Counted from the first letter of the stretch, positions 29,624-38,573 are shown. The stretch: 64,000 bases of DNA from Mucilaginibacter xinganensis (GCF_002257585.1 NZ_CP022743.1:1922001-1986000); one strand, 5' to 3'. Program-made: numbers and translations. The notes: generated from the letters alone by a model not told the origin.

Positions 29624-29792
29624 CCGGGCAACAACTGTACAAAAAGCGATGCCTGCGGTGGGGCGCTATAAAATTGGTCTCTTTTTCAGCGTTAACTCTT
29701 TCCAAATCAATAGGTGCGTAAAATCAAATACAGGCTGCACAGCTGCATTATTGATCAGTAGGGTTGTTTGAGGGTAATTGAGCTGATAAATA

Positions 29793-31019
29793 ATGAACAA
29801 ATTCCCTACATTTATATCAATGAAATTTGGGTCCTCTAAACACCAGCTTAATATCTTTTTATTGTTGATGATAGCCGGCTTTTTTGTCGCCTGCAAACGC
29901 GAGCTTATTCCCAACCGCCAGGTTGCTGATACTACTACGCATAGCAAGCCCGATACGTCAGGAAATGGAGGAGGCGTTGTTGTGGATACCCTGCCATCGT
30001 TTTACAGCCCCGCCGGCGTAGCTGTTGATGCCGGGGGTAATATTTATGTAGCCGATTACGGCAATAACCTGATTCGCAAGATTACCGCCGCCGGAGTGGT
30101 GAGCACATTGGCGGGAAACGGTTCACAGGGGTACATCAACGCCCCGGGCACGCTGGCTGCTTTTAACCAGCCTACGGGTATAGCTGTTGATGCAGCAGGC
30201 AATGTTTATGTTGGTGATGCAGGAAATGACCGCATCCGCAAAATTACCCCGGCGGGAACAGTAAGCTCGCTGGCCGGAAGTGATAGCACAGGTTTTGCCG
30301 ACGGACCCGACACCACTGCTTCATTTTTTCATCCCGAAGGTATCTCCCTTGATGCTGCGGGTAACGTTTATGTGGCTGATGCAGGTAATAACCTTATCCG
30401 TAAAGTTACACCTAACGGAACTGTGAGTACTCTTGCAGGAAACGGGACGGATGTAAGCCAGGGAGGAATCTTCAATAACCCTACCGGGGTAGCTGCGGAT
30501 GCATCGGGAAATGTTTACGTTGCTAATTACATTAACAATAATATACTCATAGTAACGCCTTCAGGGCTAATAAACACCTTTGCAGGAAGCGGTAACGCCG
30601 GTTCGGCAAATGGTACAGGCAGCTCGGCTACTTTTTATTTCCCCAATAGTTTGGCTGTTGATGCTTCCGGCAATGTTTATGTGGCTGATGGGATCAATAA
30701 CCTGGTGCGTAAAATAACGCCCGCAGGCGTTGTTACCACCTTTGCGGGCAATGGTACCGCCGGCGCTGTTGATGGTGCCGCAGCAAAAGCCTCATTCAAC
30801 GGACCGGCCGGATTAGCGGTTGATGCCGCCGGGAACGTGTATGTGGCTGACTCGAACAATAATATGATTCGTAAAATAACCCAGGCCGGGATAGTTACCA
30901 CCATTGCAGGCAGTGGTTCATCCGGTGCGATTAACGGGCAGGCGGCTGTGAGGCGTAACCCTAAAATAATCAGGACGGCACTTAAGAAACAATTGCCTGT
31001 ATTTTATAAAGTTAAATAG
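29793..31019 (+). CDS. NHL-repeat beta-propeller lipoprotein
   Basis: A 408-residue exported protein. A lipoprotein signal ends in GFFVAC near residue 34; starting at the second ATG (29820) would give a more usual 25-residue signal. From about 65 to 385 there are six NHL repeats with the recurring pattern GVAVDAAGNVYVADAGNN-x-IRKITP-x-G-x-VSTLAG, which close into a propeller that often binds protein or glycan partners. The last repeat is cut short: after GAINGQ the usual continuation is replaced by a basic tail of about 25 residues, so the final blade may be incomplete. No operon partner. Confidence 0.85.
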   Translation: MNKFPTFISMKFGSSKHQLNIFLLLMIAGFFVACKRELIPNRQVADTTTHSKPDTSGNGGGVVVDTLPSFYSPAGVAVDAGGNIYVADYGNNLIRKITAAGVVSTLAGNGSQGYINAPGTLAAFNQPTGIAVDAAGNVYVGDAGNDRIRKITPAGTVSSLAGSDSTGFADGPDTTASFFHPEGISLDAAGNVYVADAGNNLIRKVTPNGTVSTLAGNGTDVSQGGIFNNPTGVAADASGNVYVANYINNNILIVTPSGLINTFAGSGNAGSANGTGSSATFYFPNSLAVDASGNVYVADGINNLVRKITPAGVVTTFAGNGTAGAVDGAAAKASFNGPAGLAVDAAGNVYVADSNNNMIRKITQAGIVTTIAGSGSSGAINGQAAVRRNPKIIRTALKKQLPVFYKVK

Positions 31020-31043
31020 CGTATGATTGGCCGGAGCGGCAAG

Positions 31044-31430
31044 TTAAGCTTTGGCTATAAAACCTGCAGCCTGAGTTTGTTCCTCCGGGCTGAGCAGATC
31101 GCCGGTGTATATCCACGCAGACTGATCATCGAAAACGATCTTCCCTAAATAATCAGGATTATCATCATCAGGGAGGACATTATTTGTAATGGTTGTTTCA
31201 AGGGGTTCCGTAAATAACGCCGATTCGTCACCAAAAGAATCTTTATAGATCTTGTAAGTGCCGTTAGGATGTAATCCTTTTTCGTTTTTTTCTAAAACAG
31301 GTTCAATTATAATTTTTCTTTCTGTGCCATCTGTTTGCACAAGGCTAATCTGCAGCGGGTTGATCATTGCTTTTTTAATTGATGTTGATAATACAGGCAG
31401 AACAATAGTTTGTTTTACCGTAAAACTCAA
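31044..31430 (-). CDS. Hypothetical protein, 128 residues
   Basis: I do not recognise a family. The protein is acidic, has no signal peptide or membrane segment and looks like a small mixed alpha/beta fold (MSFTVKQTIVLPVLSTSIKK at the start, a strand-rich middle with KIIIEPVLEKNEKG, and an acidic loop LPDDDNPDYLGKIVF). Codon use looks like its neighbours. It is convergent with the NHL gene and stands alone on the minus strand. Confidence 0.6.
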   Translation of the reverse strand: MSFTVKQTIVLPVLSTSIKKAMINPLQISLVQTDGTERKIIIEPVLEKNEKGLHPNGTYKIYKDSFGDESALFTEPLETTITNNVLPDDDNPDYLGKIVFDDQSAWIYTGDLLSPEEQTQAAGFIAKA

Positions 31431-31656
31431 ATTTGCATTCCCGGCGCCGGTGTTTAAAGCTGAATAACTACGGTATTTACCTCAATTAACAGGTAATAGT
31501 TTGTTAATGCCGCCAAAAATATGCTTTCTGCATACTAAACAATACACTTATTAAATTATCATTATATGATATTTAATTAATTTTAGAAATAGTTTAAGTT
31601 TTAGAGATTATGGCATCATATTTATATAAATGAGGTAACAAACTAAAATTACCACC

Positions 31657-31806
31657 ATGAAAAACATAACATCAACCAAAACAAACATCCTTTTAAAGGC
31701 ACTTGATATTGAACTGAAGTTACTTCTTGAAAAAGATCTGGAGAACTTTAGAATGATGCAGGCCAAAAATAAAACAGCACGCACAAGCCAGCAAATAGCA
31801 GCCTGA
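31657..31806 (+). CDS. Possible small protein, 49 residues
   Basis: ATG 31657 to TGA 31804-31806 encodes a lysine-rich amphipathic helix (LLKALDIELKLLLEKDLENF in the middle). No family is recognised. An ACCACC stretch precedes the ATG but no clear TAnnTTTG box. The frame is short and could be chance, though base composition changes to coding-like within it. Confidence 0.4.
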   Translation: MKNITSTKTNILLKALDIELKLLLEKDLENFRMMQAKNKTARTSQQIAA

Positions 31807-31936
31807 TTAACCGACTGGATAAATACAAAATCCTGCTTAATAACAGGGTTTTACAGCATAAAAAAGTTTTCTTTTCAAATGGGTCGTTCGGGTCGTACCG
31901 GGCGGCTTTTTTTATTTTATCCTGATGCCTGACAGG

Positions 31937-32476
31937 CTAAAATATCCCTTTCAACCCGTCAATTATGCTTTGAAAAAATGTTGGAATGCTTAAGTTATTA
32001 TGGTAATTAAAGTACATAAAAATGCAGAAGATGATGATGGCAATAATTATGAACCTTTTAAACATGTAGGCCAGTAAAACCAGCCCGCATGGAATAGCGA
32101 GCAGCAATACCCAGCTTATGTGAAAAGGGCTTAACTTATCATCGTGCTTATAAATATAATATAGAATACTGTGTGTTCCCTTATCGTTTCGGTGCCGGGC
32201 ATATATAAAGGTCGATTTGTCAATCTTGTGGCGATAAAAGGCTGTACCCTTGTCAAACTTTAGCTGCTCCTCAAAACCGTTCATGGTAAAAGTAAACAGC
32301 CCAGTAACATTTTCCTGTATCACGTTAGCGGTATCAGTGGCTATTACCGCAACTTCATTTTTCGCAAAGGGATTTTCTTTAATTACAAAATGATTGATAG
32401 CAATTGTATCAGCAAAAGTGAAGTGTGCTGAAATGGCCAGCAGGAAAAAAATAAGTAATAATTTCTTCATTATCAT
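31937..32476 (-). CDS. Membrane protein with exported N-terminal domain, unknown
   Basis: A 179-residue protein with a cleavable signal (MKKLLLIFFLLAISAHFTFA), a soluble region of about 100 residues, and two adjacent membrane segments near 120-142 and 143-160 (SWVLLLAIPCGLVLLAYMF and then FIIIAIIIFCIFMYF). The soluble part would face the periplasm. No motif or family is recognised. It lies 35 bases after tspO on the same strand and may be cotranscribed with it. Confidence 0.65.
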   Translation of the reverse strand: MIMKKLLLIFFLLAISAHFTFADTIAINHFVIKENPFAKNEVAVIATDTANVIQENVTGLFTFTMNGFEEQLKFDKGTAFYRHKIDKSTFIYARHRNDKGTHSILYYIYKHDDKLSPFHISWVLLLAIPCGLVLLAYMFKRFIIIAIIIFCIFMYFNYHNNLSIPTFFQSIIDGLKGIF

Positions 32477-32511
32477 AAAGCAGTTTTGTGGTATAAAAGT
32501 AGCATTTTAAG

Positions 32512-33009
32512 CTATTGGTTAAGCAAATAAATACTTAAATTAAGCAGGCTTGCAAAGCTTACCCAAAGCAAATAAGGTACAAGCAACCATGCAGCAATTT
32601 TACTGAATTTAGCAAACCATCTTATGTTTAGTATAATGGCCGCCCACATCAGCAGGATAACAAACACGGCAGGTAAAATGCCGTGCAACCCAAAAAAAAC
32701 TATCGACCATGAGAAATTTAGCAGTAATTGCACAGCATAGATAGTTGCTGCTGTTTTATAGCTAACAGATCCATCCCTGCGCTGCCAAACCAGGTAGGCC
32801 GCAATGGCTATCATAATATATAAGGCAGTCCAAACCGGGGCAAACAACCATGCCGGCGGGTTGAACGATGGTTTATTAAGGGTGCTGTACCACCCCGCAA
32901 TTTGAGGCCTTGTAAATAATGAGGCTACAAAACCAATGGCCAGGGTAATAAATAAACTGGTTATAAATGGGAATAAACGGAACTTTTTAACTTCGGCTAC
33001 TGTGCTCAT
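32512..33009 (-). CDS. tspO: TspO/MBR family tryptophan-rich sensory protein
   Basis: A 165-residue, five-helix membrane protein related to the mitochondrial translocator protein, which binds porphyrins and is linked to tetrapyrrole and stress control. Family hallmarks are GWYSTLNKPSFNPPAWLFAPVWTALYIMI in the first third (the conserved Trp, Pro-Pro and Pro-Val-Trp), LNFSWSIVFFG near 95-105 and a late WVSFASLLNLSIY. The first gene of a possible pair with the membrane protein downstream, divergent from the large synthetase gene. Confidence 0.93.
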   Translation of the reverse strand: MSTVAEVKKFRLFPFITSLFITLAIGFVASLFTRPQIAGWYSTLNKPSFNPPAWLFAPVWTALYIMIAIAAYLVWQRRDGSVSYKTAATIYAVQLLLNFSWSIVFFGLHGILPAVFVILLMWAAIILNIRWFAKFSKIAAWLLVPYLLWVSFASLLNLSIYLLNQ

Positions 33010-33161
33010 ATACCTGCTTTAACAACTATTATATCAACCTGTTTTTTATTGTAAATATATGGTTAAACTATTTCATATTTATTTCATCAAAATGCTGTAA
33101 ACATTGTTTACTATTGAGTATTGACGGCGCATCCGCTCATGCTTTGGAATACCCCCTTTAT

Positions 33162-36100
33162 ATGAACCATTTAAGTATTATCCTCGGTGCTCACCGCCCC
33201 GACCTTATCAAAGAAGAAACATTACCGGCCTTATTCAAGACTTCGGCAATTGAATTCTCAAACAAAAAAGCCCTGACCTTTCATGATGACTCGTTAACCT
33301 ATGGAGAGCTGGATCATTGGAGCAACGAAGTTGCTTTATATCTTTCAAAAAAAGGGATAGGACGGGGGCATAGTGTGGGCGTTTGGTGGCAGCGGGGCCT
33401 GGAACTGCACACCATTATATTGGGGATAGTTAAAGCAGGGGCTGCCTACGTGCCGGTTGACAGGGAGATTCCCGCAGAACGGGTTGAGGTAATAATGCAG
33501 GAAGTTGGTGCCTCGGCTTGTTTTAGCCTGCAACAACTAAACGTGGCCTGCGAAATGCTCACCATACCCGAAAAACCAGTTGCGGAAAACCGGGAAACGA
33601 TTAACATGAGCCAGGTTACCGGACCGTTGCCTACAGATTTTGCTTACGTGCTGTATACCTCTGGTAGTACGGGTAAACCGAAAGGCATTCCTATTACTCA
33701 CGCACAGATCTGCCACCTGGTGCGGTCAGAGCAAACCATTTTGCAAATTAATGCCAATGATAAAGTTTACCAGGGTTTTTCAGTTTCGTTTGACATGTGG
33801 TGCGAAGAAACCTGGATCAGCTATTTTGCCGGCGCTACTTTGTGGGTTGCCGACAACACTACCTCAAAAGCAATTGATGAGTTAAGCTATACGCTAAAAA
33901 AAGAAAATATTACGGTATTGCATGCCGTGCCGAGCCTACTTGCGGTTATGGACGATAGTTTGCCGCTCTTAAGACTGGTTAATGCCGGCGGTGAAGCCTG
34001 CACCCCTCAGGTACTGGCCAAATGGTCAAAAGAAGGGATGCGTTTTTTTAACAGTTATGGCCCTACAGAAACTACCGTTACCGCAACCATGGCGCAGCTG
34101 GGCCCGCATGATCATATAGTAATAGGGCAGCCGTTACCTAACTATAACCTGGCAGTTGTTGACGAAGGTTTGAACCTGGTACCCGTTGGCGAAGCTGGCG
34201 AATTAGTGATAACGGGGCCGGGAGTGGCCAACGGTTATGTTAAATTGCCACAGCTTACCAGGGAGAAATTTGTACCAAAACCATCATCGCTAACTGAAAT
34301 GCCCGGCGACACGGTTTATCGCACGGGCGATATTGCTATAATCAATGAAAACGGTACCGTTGATATGCAAGGGCGTATTGACGACCAGATAAAACTTCGC
34401 GGCTACAGGATTGAACTTGGCGAGATTGAAACAAAGTTGAATGAAATTGCCGGGGTGCGCTCCGCAGCGGTAGCTGTAAAAAAGGATTTTGCCGGTACCG
34501 AGCATTTGGTTGGTTATGTAGTTACGGAAGGCCTTGCCTGTATTGATGAAGGTGTTTTCCGGATGGAACTTTCAAAAGGGCTGCCTTCCTATATGGTTCC
34601 GTCAACCATAATGGTGCTGCCAGAAATGCCGCGGATGCCAAGCGGGAAGATCAATCGTAAAGCACTGCCGGTGCCACCGCTGTTATCAGCCGACGAAGGC
34701 GGATCGGGAACACTGGACCTCAATGCCCCGGTGGCAGACAGGATTTTAAGCGTCCTGCACCGGATCTTCCCCAACAGAACGATTGATCCGTCAATGGATT
34801 TCTTTACCGATCTTGGCGGCCATTCTTTACTGGCGGCCGGTTTTGTATCACAGTTAAGGCGCGATGCCGGATTACCTAATGCATCGCTTAAGGATGTTTA
34901 CATCAACAGGCCGGTTAGCAATCTGATTGAAGTTTGGAGTGCAAAACAGGAAGAAAGCAATAAGCCTAAACGGGTTTTTAACAAGATTCCCCTGCTAAGA
35001 CATATCGCCTGCTGGTTGGCACAAACTATTGCCTTGCTGGTTATTTATGGCCTTTTTGCTTTCCAGATCTTTATTCCATACCTGGGGTATTATTATGTTG
35101 ACCAGGAAACGGGCAATGTACTTTATTCCATCATTACTTCATTGCTGTTATTCTCGCTGATCCCGCCCATTTTTACAGTGGTGTGTTTAGCCAGCAAATG
35201 GCTTATCATAGGAAAAATGAAAGCGGGCGACTATCCGCTTTGGGGTAGCTACTATTTCAGGTGGTGGCTGGTAAAAACAATGCAGCGCTTATTGCCGGCC
35301 CAGTTTTTAAACGGAACCCCGTTATACCCGGTGTACCTGCGTTTACTGGGCGTTAAAATAGCCGCTGATGCACAGATTAGTGATTTTGCTTTCGGGGCCG
35401 AGGATTTGATAACCATTGGCAGCGATGTAAGTATAAGTTCGCAAACCAATTTGAACAACGCCTTTGTTGAAGATGGTATGTTAAAACTCCGCACCATAAC
35501 CCTTGGCGACCATGCTTATATCGGTAGCAGTGCCATTATATCAGGGGGAAGCGTAATGGAGCCATGGAGTGAGTTACAGGATCTGAGCTGTCTGCAGCCA
35601 GGCAAAACAATAGCCGTGGGTGAAGTATGGCAGGGGAGCCCTGCGCAGTTTAAAGAAAAAAAGAGTATTGATGAGTTGCCGCATCCCTTACCTGTATCAA
35701 ATTTTACGCGCCGCAAGTATAAGCTGATCTTCACGATGTTTATCATGATCTTCCCGTTCATTATCCTGCTGCCTTTGCTGCCAACCATTATTGCCATAAA
35801 TAAGCTGGATAACGCCGCCGGCGACTATGATTTTACCTACCTGGTGAATGCGCCATTGCTCGCTATAGTTTATATTGCCTTGTTTGCAGCTGAGACCATT
35901 TTACTGACCCGTTTATTACAAAGGAATATAAAGCCGGGCAAATATTCAATTTATAGCATGTTTTATGTGCGTAAGTGGTTTATTGACCAGTTGATGTCAT
36001 TAAGCCTTATTGTTTTGCACCCCATTTATGCAACAATTTACGTCGCCGGCTTTTTCAGGGCGTTGGGTGCTAAAATTGGGAGGGATACAGAGATATCAAC

Positions 36101-37109
36101 CGCAAGCAGTGTTACGCACCAGTTGCTTGAAATTGGCGATGGCGCTTTTGTTGCTGATGCAGTTACGCTTGGCGAAGCTGATGTTCGTGCACAGCAGCTG
36201 ATTCTTGATAAAACGATTATTGACAGTAATAGCTTTGTGGGTAACAGCGCGCTGATCCCGCAGGGGTATCATTTAAATGGCAATATGCTGATAGGTGTGC
36301 TATCAACCCCTCCGGATCAGCAGCAAATGGCAGCAAGCGAAGCAAAGGATTGGTTTGGTTCACCGGCAATACCATTGCCGCGCAGGCAGGAGAGTAACCC
36401 TTTCCCCCCTGAGTTAACTATTCACCCTAAACCGCTCCGTAAAATTGCGAGGGGATTTGTTGAATTCATAAGGATCATACTGCCGGAGAGCACCATTATT
36501 TGCTGCTCCATCTTGTTTATAGCCTACGGGCACGACCTGGTGGTTGACGAGCCTTTGTGGAAGATCATCCTGTATTTTCCGTTTTATTACCTGTTTTTTA
36601 TGGGTATCCCTGCTTTCCTGATTACTGTTTTATTAAAATGGTGCTTTATTGGAAAGTATAAGCCCAAACAAAGGCCAATGTGGAGCTGGGCGGTATGGCG
36701 AAGCGAGGCTATCACGTCTACATACGAGGCGCTGTCTATTCCCTTTTTATTGGAATACCTTCAGGGTACACCCTGGCTACCGCTATTAATGCGCCTGCTT
36801 GGGGTTAAAATGGGCAAACGGGTGTTTATGAATACTACCGACATTACCGAATTTGATATGGTTACGATTTGTGACGATGCCGCTTTGAACGCCGACTGCG
36901 GCCCGCAAACGCATCTGTTTGAAGACAGGGTGATGAAAGTTGGCTCCGTGAAAATAGGGGCAAGGAGCAGTATTGGTGCAGGTACTATTATTTTGTATGA
37001 CAGCGAACTTGGAGACGATACCAACATAGAAGCGTTGTCTTTGGTGATGAAGGGTGAACGTTTATCGCCGGGTACCGACTGGACAGGTAGCCCCGTTAAA
37101 CCCGCCTGA
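33162..37109 (+). CDS. Pls-like membrane NRPS (poly-amino-acid synthetase type): A-T-(2TM-LbetaH)x3
   Basis: From ATG 33162 the protein has 1315 residues; a TTG 48 bases upstream extends the frame but is less likely. The adenylation domain (about 1-520) has YTSGSTGKPKG near 165, NSYGPTETT, GELVITGPG, YRTGDIA, GRIDDQIKLRGYRIELGEIE and PSGKINRKALP. A carrier domain follows with DLGGHSLLAAGF near 545, Ser being the phosphopantetheine site. Then come three rounds of a membrane helix pair (near 615-685, 855-930, 1105-1165) each with a left-handed beta-helix hexapeptide region. There is no condensation or thioesterase domain. Streptomyces epsilon-poly-lysine synthetase (1319 residues) has this same plan, with three tandem C-like domains making peptide bonds at the membrane. 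Product is unknown. Confidence 0.9.
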   Translation: MNHLSIILGAHRPDLIKEETLPALFKTSAIEFSNKKALTFHDDSLTYGELDHWSNEVALYLSKKGIGRGHSVGVWWQRGLELHTIILGIVKAGAAYVPVDREIPAERVEVIMQEVGASACFSLQQLNVACEMLTIPEKPVAENRETINMSQVTGPLPTDFAYVLYTSGSTGKPKGIPITHAQICHLVRSEQTILQINANDKVYQGFSVSFDMWCEETWISYFAGATLWVADNTTSKAIDELSYTLKKENITVLHAVPSLLAVMDDSLPLLRLVNAGGEACTPQVLAKWSKEGMRFFNSYGPTETTVTATMAQLGPHDHIVIGQPLPNYNLAVVDEGLNLVPVGEAGELVITGPGVANGYVKLPQLTREKFVPKPSSLTEMPGDTVYRTGDIAIINENGTVDMQGRIDDQIKLRGYRIELGEIETKLNEIAGVRSAAVAVKKDFAGTEHLVGYVVTEGLACIDEGVFRMELSKGLPSYMVPSTIMVLPEMPRMPSGKINRKALPVPPLLSADEGGSGTLDLNAPVADRILSVLHRIFPNRTIDPSMDFFTDLGGHSLLAAGFVSQLRRDAGLPNASLKDVYINRPVSNLIEVWSAKQEESNKPKRVFNKIPLLRHIACWLAQTIALLVIYGLFAFQIFIPYLGYYYVDQETGNVLYSIITSLLLFSLIPPIFTVVCLASKWLIIGKMKAGDYPLWGSYYFRWWLVKTMQRLLPAQFLNGTPLYPVYLRLLGVKIAADAQISDFAFGAEDLITIGSDVSISSQTNLNNAFVEDGMLKLRTITLGDHAYIGSSAIISGGSVMEPWSELQDLSCLQPGKTIAVGEVWQGSPAQFKEKKSIDELPHPLPVSNFTRRKYKLIFTMFIMIFPFIILLPLLPTIIAINKLDNAAGDYDFTYLVNAPLLAIVYIALFAAETILLTRLLQRNIKPGKYSIYSMFYVRKWFIDQLMSLSLIVLHPIYATIYVAGFFRALGAKIGRDTEISTASSVTHQLLEIGDGAFVADAVTLGEADVRAQQLILDKTIIDSNSFVGNSALIPQGYHLNGNMLIGVLSTPPDQQQMAASEAKDWFGSPAIPLPRRQESNPFPPELTIHPKPLRKIARGFVEFIRIILPESTIICCSILFIAYGHDLVVDEPLWKIILYFPFYYLFFMGIPAFLITVLLKWCFIGKYKPKQRPMWSWAVWRSEAITSTYEALSIPFLLEYLQGTPWLPLLMRLLGVKMGKRVFMNTTDITEFDMVTICDDAALNADCGPQTHLFEDRVMKVGSVKIGARSSIGAGTIILYDSELGDDTNIEALSLVMKGERLSPGTDWTGSPVKPA

Positions 37110-37203
37110 AACTTTTTTTTAAAATTATCTGTTTGATTTTAAGTTATTTATAAATTAATTTAATATATTATATAATGTCTATAGGATTTATAGAATTAAT
37201 ACG

Positions 37204-37211
37204 TATGTTTG
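37204..37211 (+). promoter_or_regulatory. -7 box upstream of the SAM riboswitch
   Basis: TATGTTTG fits TAnnTTTG and ends 25 bases before the first stem of the riboswitch, so the leader is likely transcribed. Confidence 0.5.
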
Positions 37212-37236
37212 CATCATCAAATCGTTCTTTATTTTC

Positions 37237-37434
37237 GCTTATCCAGAAAGACTGAGGGAAAAGGCCCTGTGAAGTCTTAGCAACCTGTATTTAGAGCAAA
37301 GTCTAAAGTCATGAGTCCCGAGTCAAAAAAAATTAAAACAGCAAATTTTAATAAAGACTTAAGATTGTAAACTCAAGACTATAGACTCGATAAAAGGTGC
37401 TAACTCCTGCTCCGCCCTGCGGAGAAAGATAGGT
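37237..37434 (+). ncRNA. SAM-I (S-box) riboswitch with hairpin insertion, no methionine gene downstream
   Basis: The aptamer core is easily read: 5' P1 strand GCTTATC (37237), the AGA and GAGGGA...GGCCC block of P2 and the kink-turn, TGAAGTCTTAGCAACC ending at 37285, then GGTGCTAACTCC (37396-37407), the GC-rich P4 hairpin CTCCGCCCTGCGGAG and the closing GATAGG (37428). Between the GCAACC block and GGTGCTAA lie about 110 bases where a short P3 loop is normal; these form an imperfect long hairpin (arms 37301-37316 and 37371-37386, 14 of 16 paired). A box-like stem and T-run (to 37482) follow. The next gene is on the opposite strand. Confidence 0.9.
37301..37386. repeat. Inverted repeat inserted in riboswitch P3
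   Basis: GTCTAAAGTCATGAGT (37301-37316) pairs with ACTCAAGACTATAGAC (37371-37386) with two mismatches. The middle holds a second AT-rich stem (AAAATT/AATTTT). It is made of AGTCTA/GAGTC-type units like the other intergenic inverted repeats in this window. Confidence 0.65.
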
Positions 37435-37482
37435 TATCCAGTTCCTCCGGTCCTCTGATAAGTGATTAAATAGTTTTTTTTT
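37435..37482 (+). terminator. Possible terminator of the riboswitch transcript
   Basis: TTATCCAG (about 37434) can pair with CTGATAAG (37454-37461), with one bulged base, and a run of nine T follows (37474-37482). The stem strand TTATCC repeats the P1 sequence at 37239, so a switch between aptamer and terminator pairing is conceivable. Confidence 0.45.
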
Positions 37483-37486
37483 AAAA

Positions 37487-37557
37487 AGTCGCGTGACCGA
37501 GAGGATAGGCTGGAGTCTGCAAAACCCCACACGGCAGTTCGAATCTGCCCGCGACGT
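37487..37557 (+). tRNA. tRNA-Cys-like sequence (GCA), degenerate or divergent
   Basis: A 71-base sequence with the same arm lengths as the normal tRNA-Cys at 26379-26449: anticodon loop CTGCAAA (GCA), T arm GGCAG/CTGCC with TTCGAAT loop and U73. It differs by mismatches at 1-72 (A-G), 10-25 (A-C) and 29-41 (A-C). The 3' end reads CTA rather than CCA. Acceptor pairs 2-7 and the T stem are intact. It could be a pseudo-tRNA, a second diverged tRNA-Cys or a regulatory mimic. Confidence 0.55.
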
Positions 37558-37616
37558 CTAATTACCTGGTAGTCGTTTAAAAACTTTTTTTTAATTACTG
37601 TTAAATGCCTTGGTGC

Positions 37617-38462
37617 TTATAAATAAGTGAGCCCCCGTAGTTGGGTTGGATGGTAATAAAATGGCGTAAATCCGTCTTCGGCCAATTCGCAGCTTACCAG
37701 CATCGAAGTAAAATTAACATTACCGAAAATATTGGCTATCGCAGTATCTGCCGCATCACGGCCTGAGGCAATTTTAATTAACCCATTAAGCGGCACCAGG
37801 CCGGTGGCGTCAAACAAAACCCAGTCATTACCCAGGTATGCCTCAAAGCAGGCGTGGAAATCTGCCGGTTGTAGCTGGTAAGCATATCCTGTAAAGTAGC
37901 GTGCCGGAATGGTAAGCGCCCGGCATAGCGCGATGCCTAAATGGGCAAAATCCCGGCACACACCCTGCTGTTGCGTAACGGTATCATAAGCAGAGGTTTG
38001 TGCGTTGGTTGATCCGCTCAGGTATTGTACATTTTTATTGATCCATCCGGTAAGGTTCATCACCTTTTCAAAAGGGTTCATAATATGACCAAACAGGTTG
38101 TTAGCAAGGCGGTACAACTTATCGCTTTGGCAATAGCGGCTCGGATATAAATAAGGTAAAATAGTACTGTCCATCTGCGCAATTGGGATCTCAACCAGGT
38201 TGGTGTAATCCTTCACTTCGCAGTAATTATCAATCGTCGCCTTATAGGATACTTTTATAGATGAGTTTTCGGCAATTTCGAACCTAAAGACGCGGTTGTC
38301 ACTCTGTTGCGATACCAGTTCTTCCACCTTAATATAAGGATCTATTACAAATTCTTCACTAATTACTGTTTGCCGCGGCGTTCGCAGTGCATGGATATTT
38401 AGTATCAATGTACCTGCCGACGCAGCGGTATATTCCATTTCAGTAAGTACATTCAATTTCAT
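37617..38462 (-). CDS. Transglutaminase-like cysteine peptidase family protein
   Basis: A 281-residue cytoplasmic protein. Residues 1-85 are the bacterial transglutaminase-like N-terminal region; the papain-like core has the full triad, Cys in QGVCRDFAH near 170, His in PADFHACFEAYLG near 208 and Asp in VLFDATGLVPL near 223. Members of this group (COG1305) are commonly encoded beside the proteasome homologue Anbu, as here: the Anbu gene lies 111 bases upstream on the same strand. The usual circularly permuted ATP-grasp and alpha-E partners are not present. Activity may be protease or transglutaminase. Confidence 0.9.
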   Translation of the reverse strand: MKLNVLTEMEYTAASAGTLILNIHALRTPRQTVISEEFVIDPYIKVEELVSQQSDNRVFRFEIAENSSIKVSYKATIDNYCEVKDYTNLVEIPIAQMDSTILPYLYPSRYCQSDKLYRLANNLFGHIMNPFEKVMNLTGWINKNVQYLSGSTNAQTSAYDTVTQQQGVCRDFAHLGIALCRALTIPARYFTGYAYQLQPADFHACFEAYLGNDWVLFDATGLVPLNGLIKIASGRDAADTAIANIFGNVNFTSMLVSCELAEDGFTPFYYHPTQLRGLTYL

Positions 38463-38573
38463 ACTGTGATTGTAAGCGTTGTGAAAACAGTGTTTTTATG
38501 GGTTAAACGTTATTAAATTTGGGGGATTTTGTCACCGGCTGCGTTTAACTAATGCAACGCTAACGTCGTCCAA

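Noticed and set aside
30000..30920. Tandem DNA repeats in the NHL gene as a possible CRISPR array
   Set aside because: The repeats are translated NHL blades inside one open frame and are not exact at the DNA level.
33114..33161. Upstream TTG start for the synthetase
   Set aside because: Adds 16 residues with no family match; the ATG at 33162 matches the expected beginning and length near 1319 residues of Pls.
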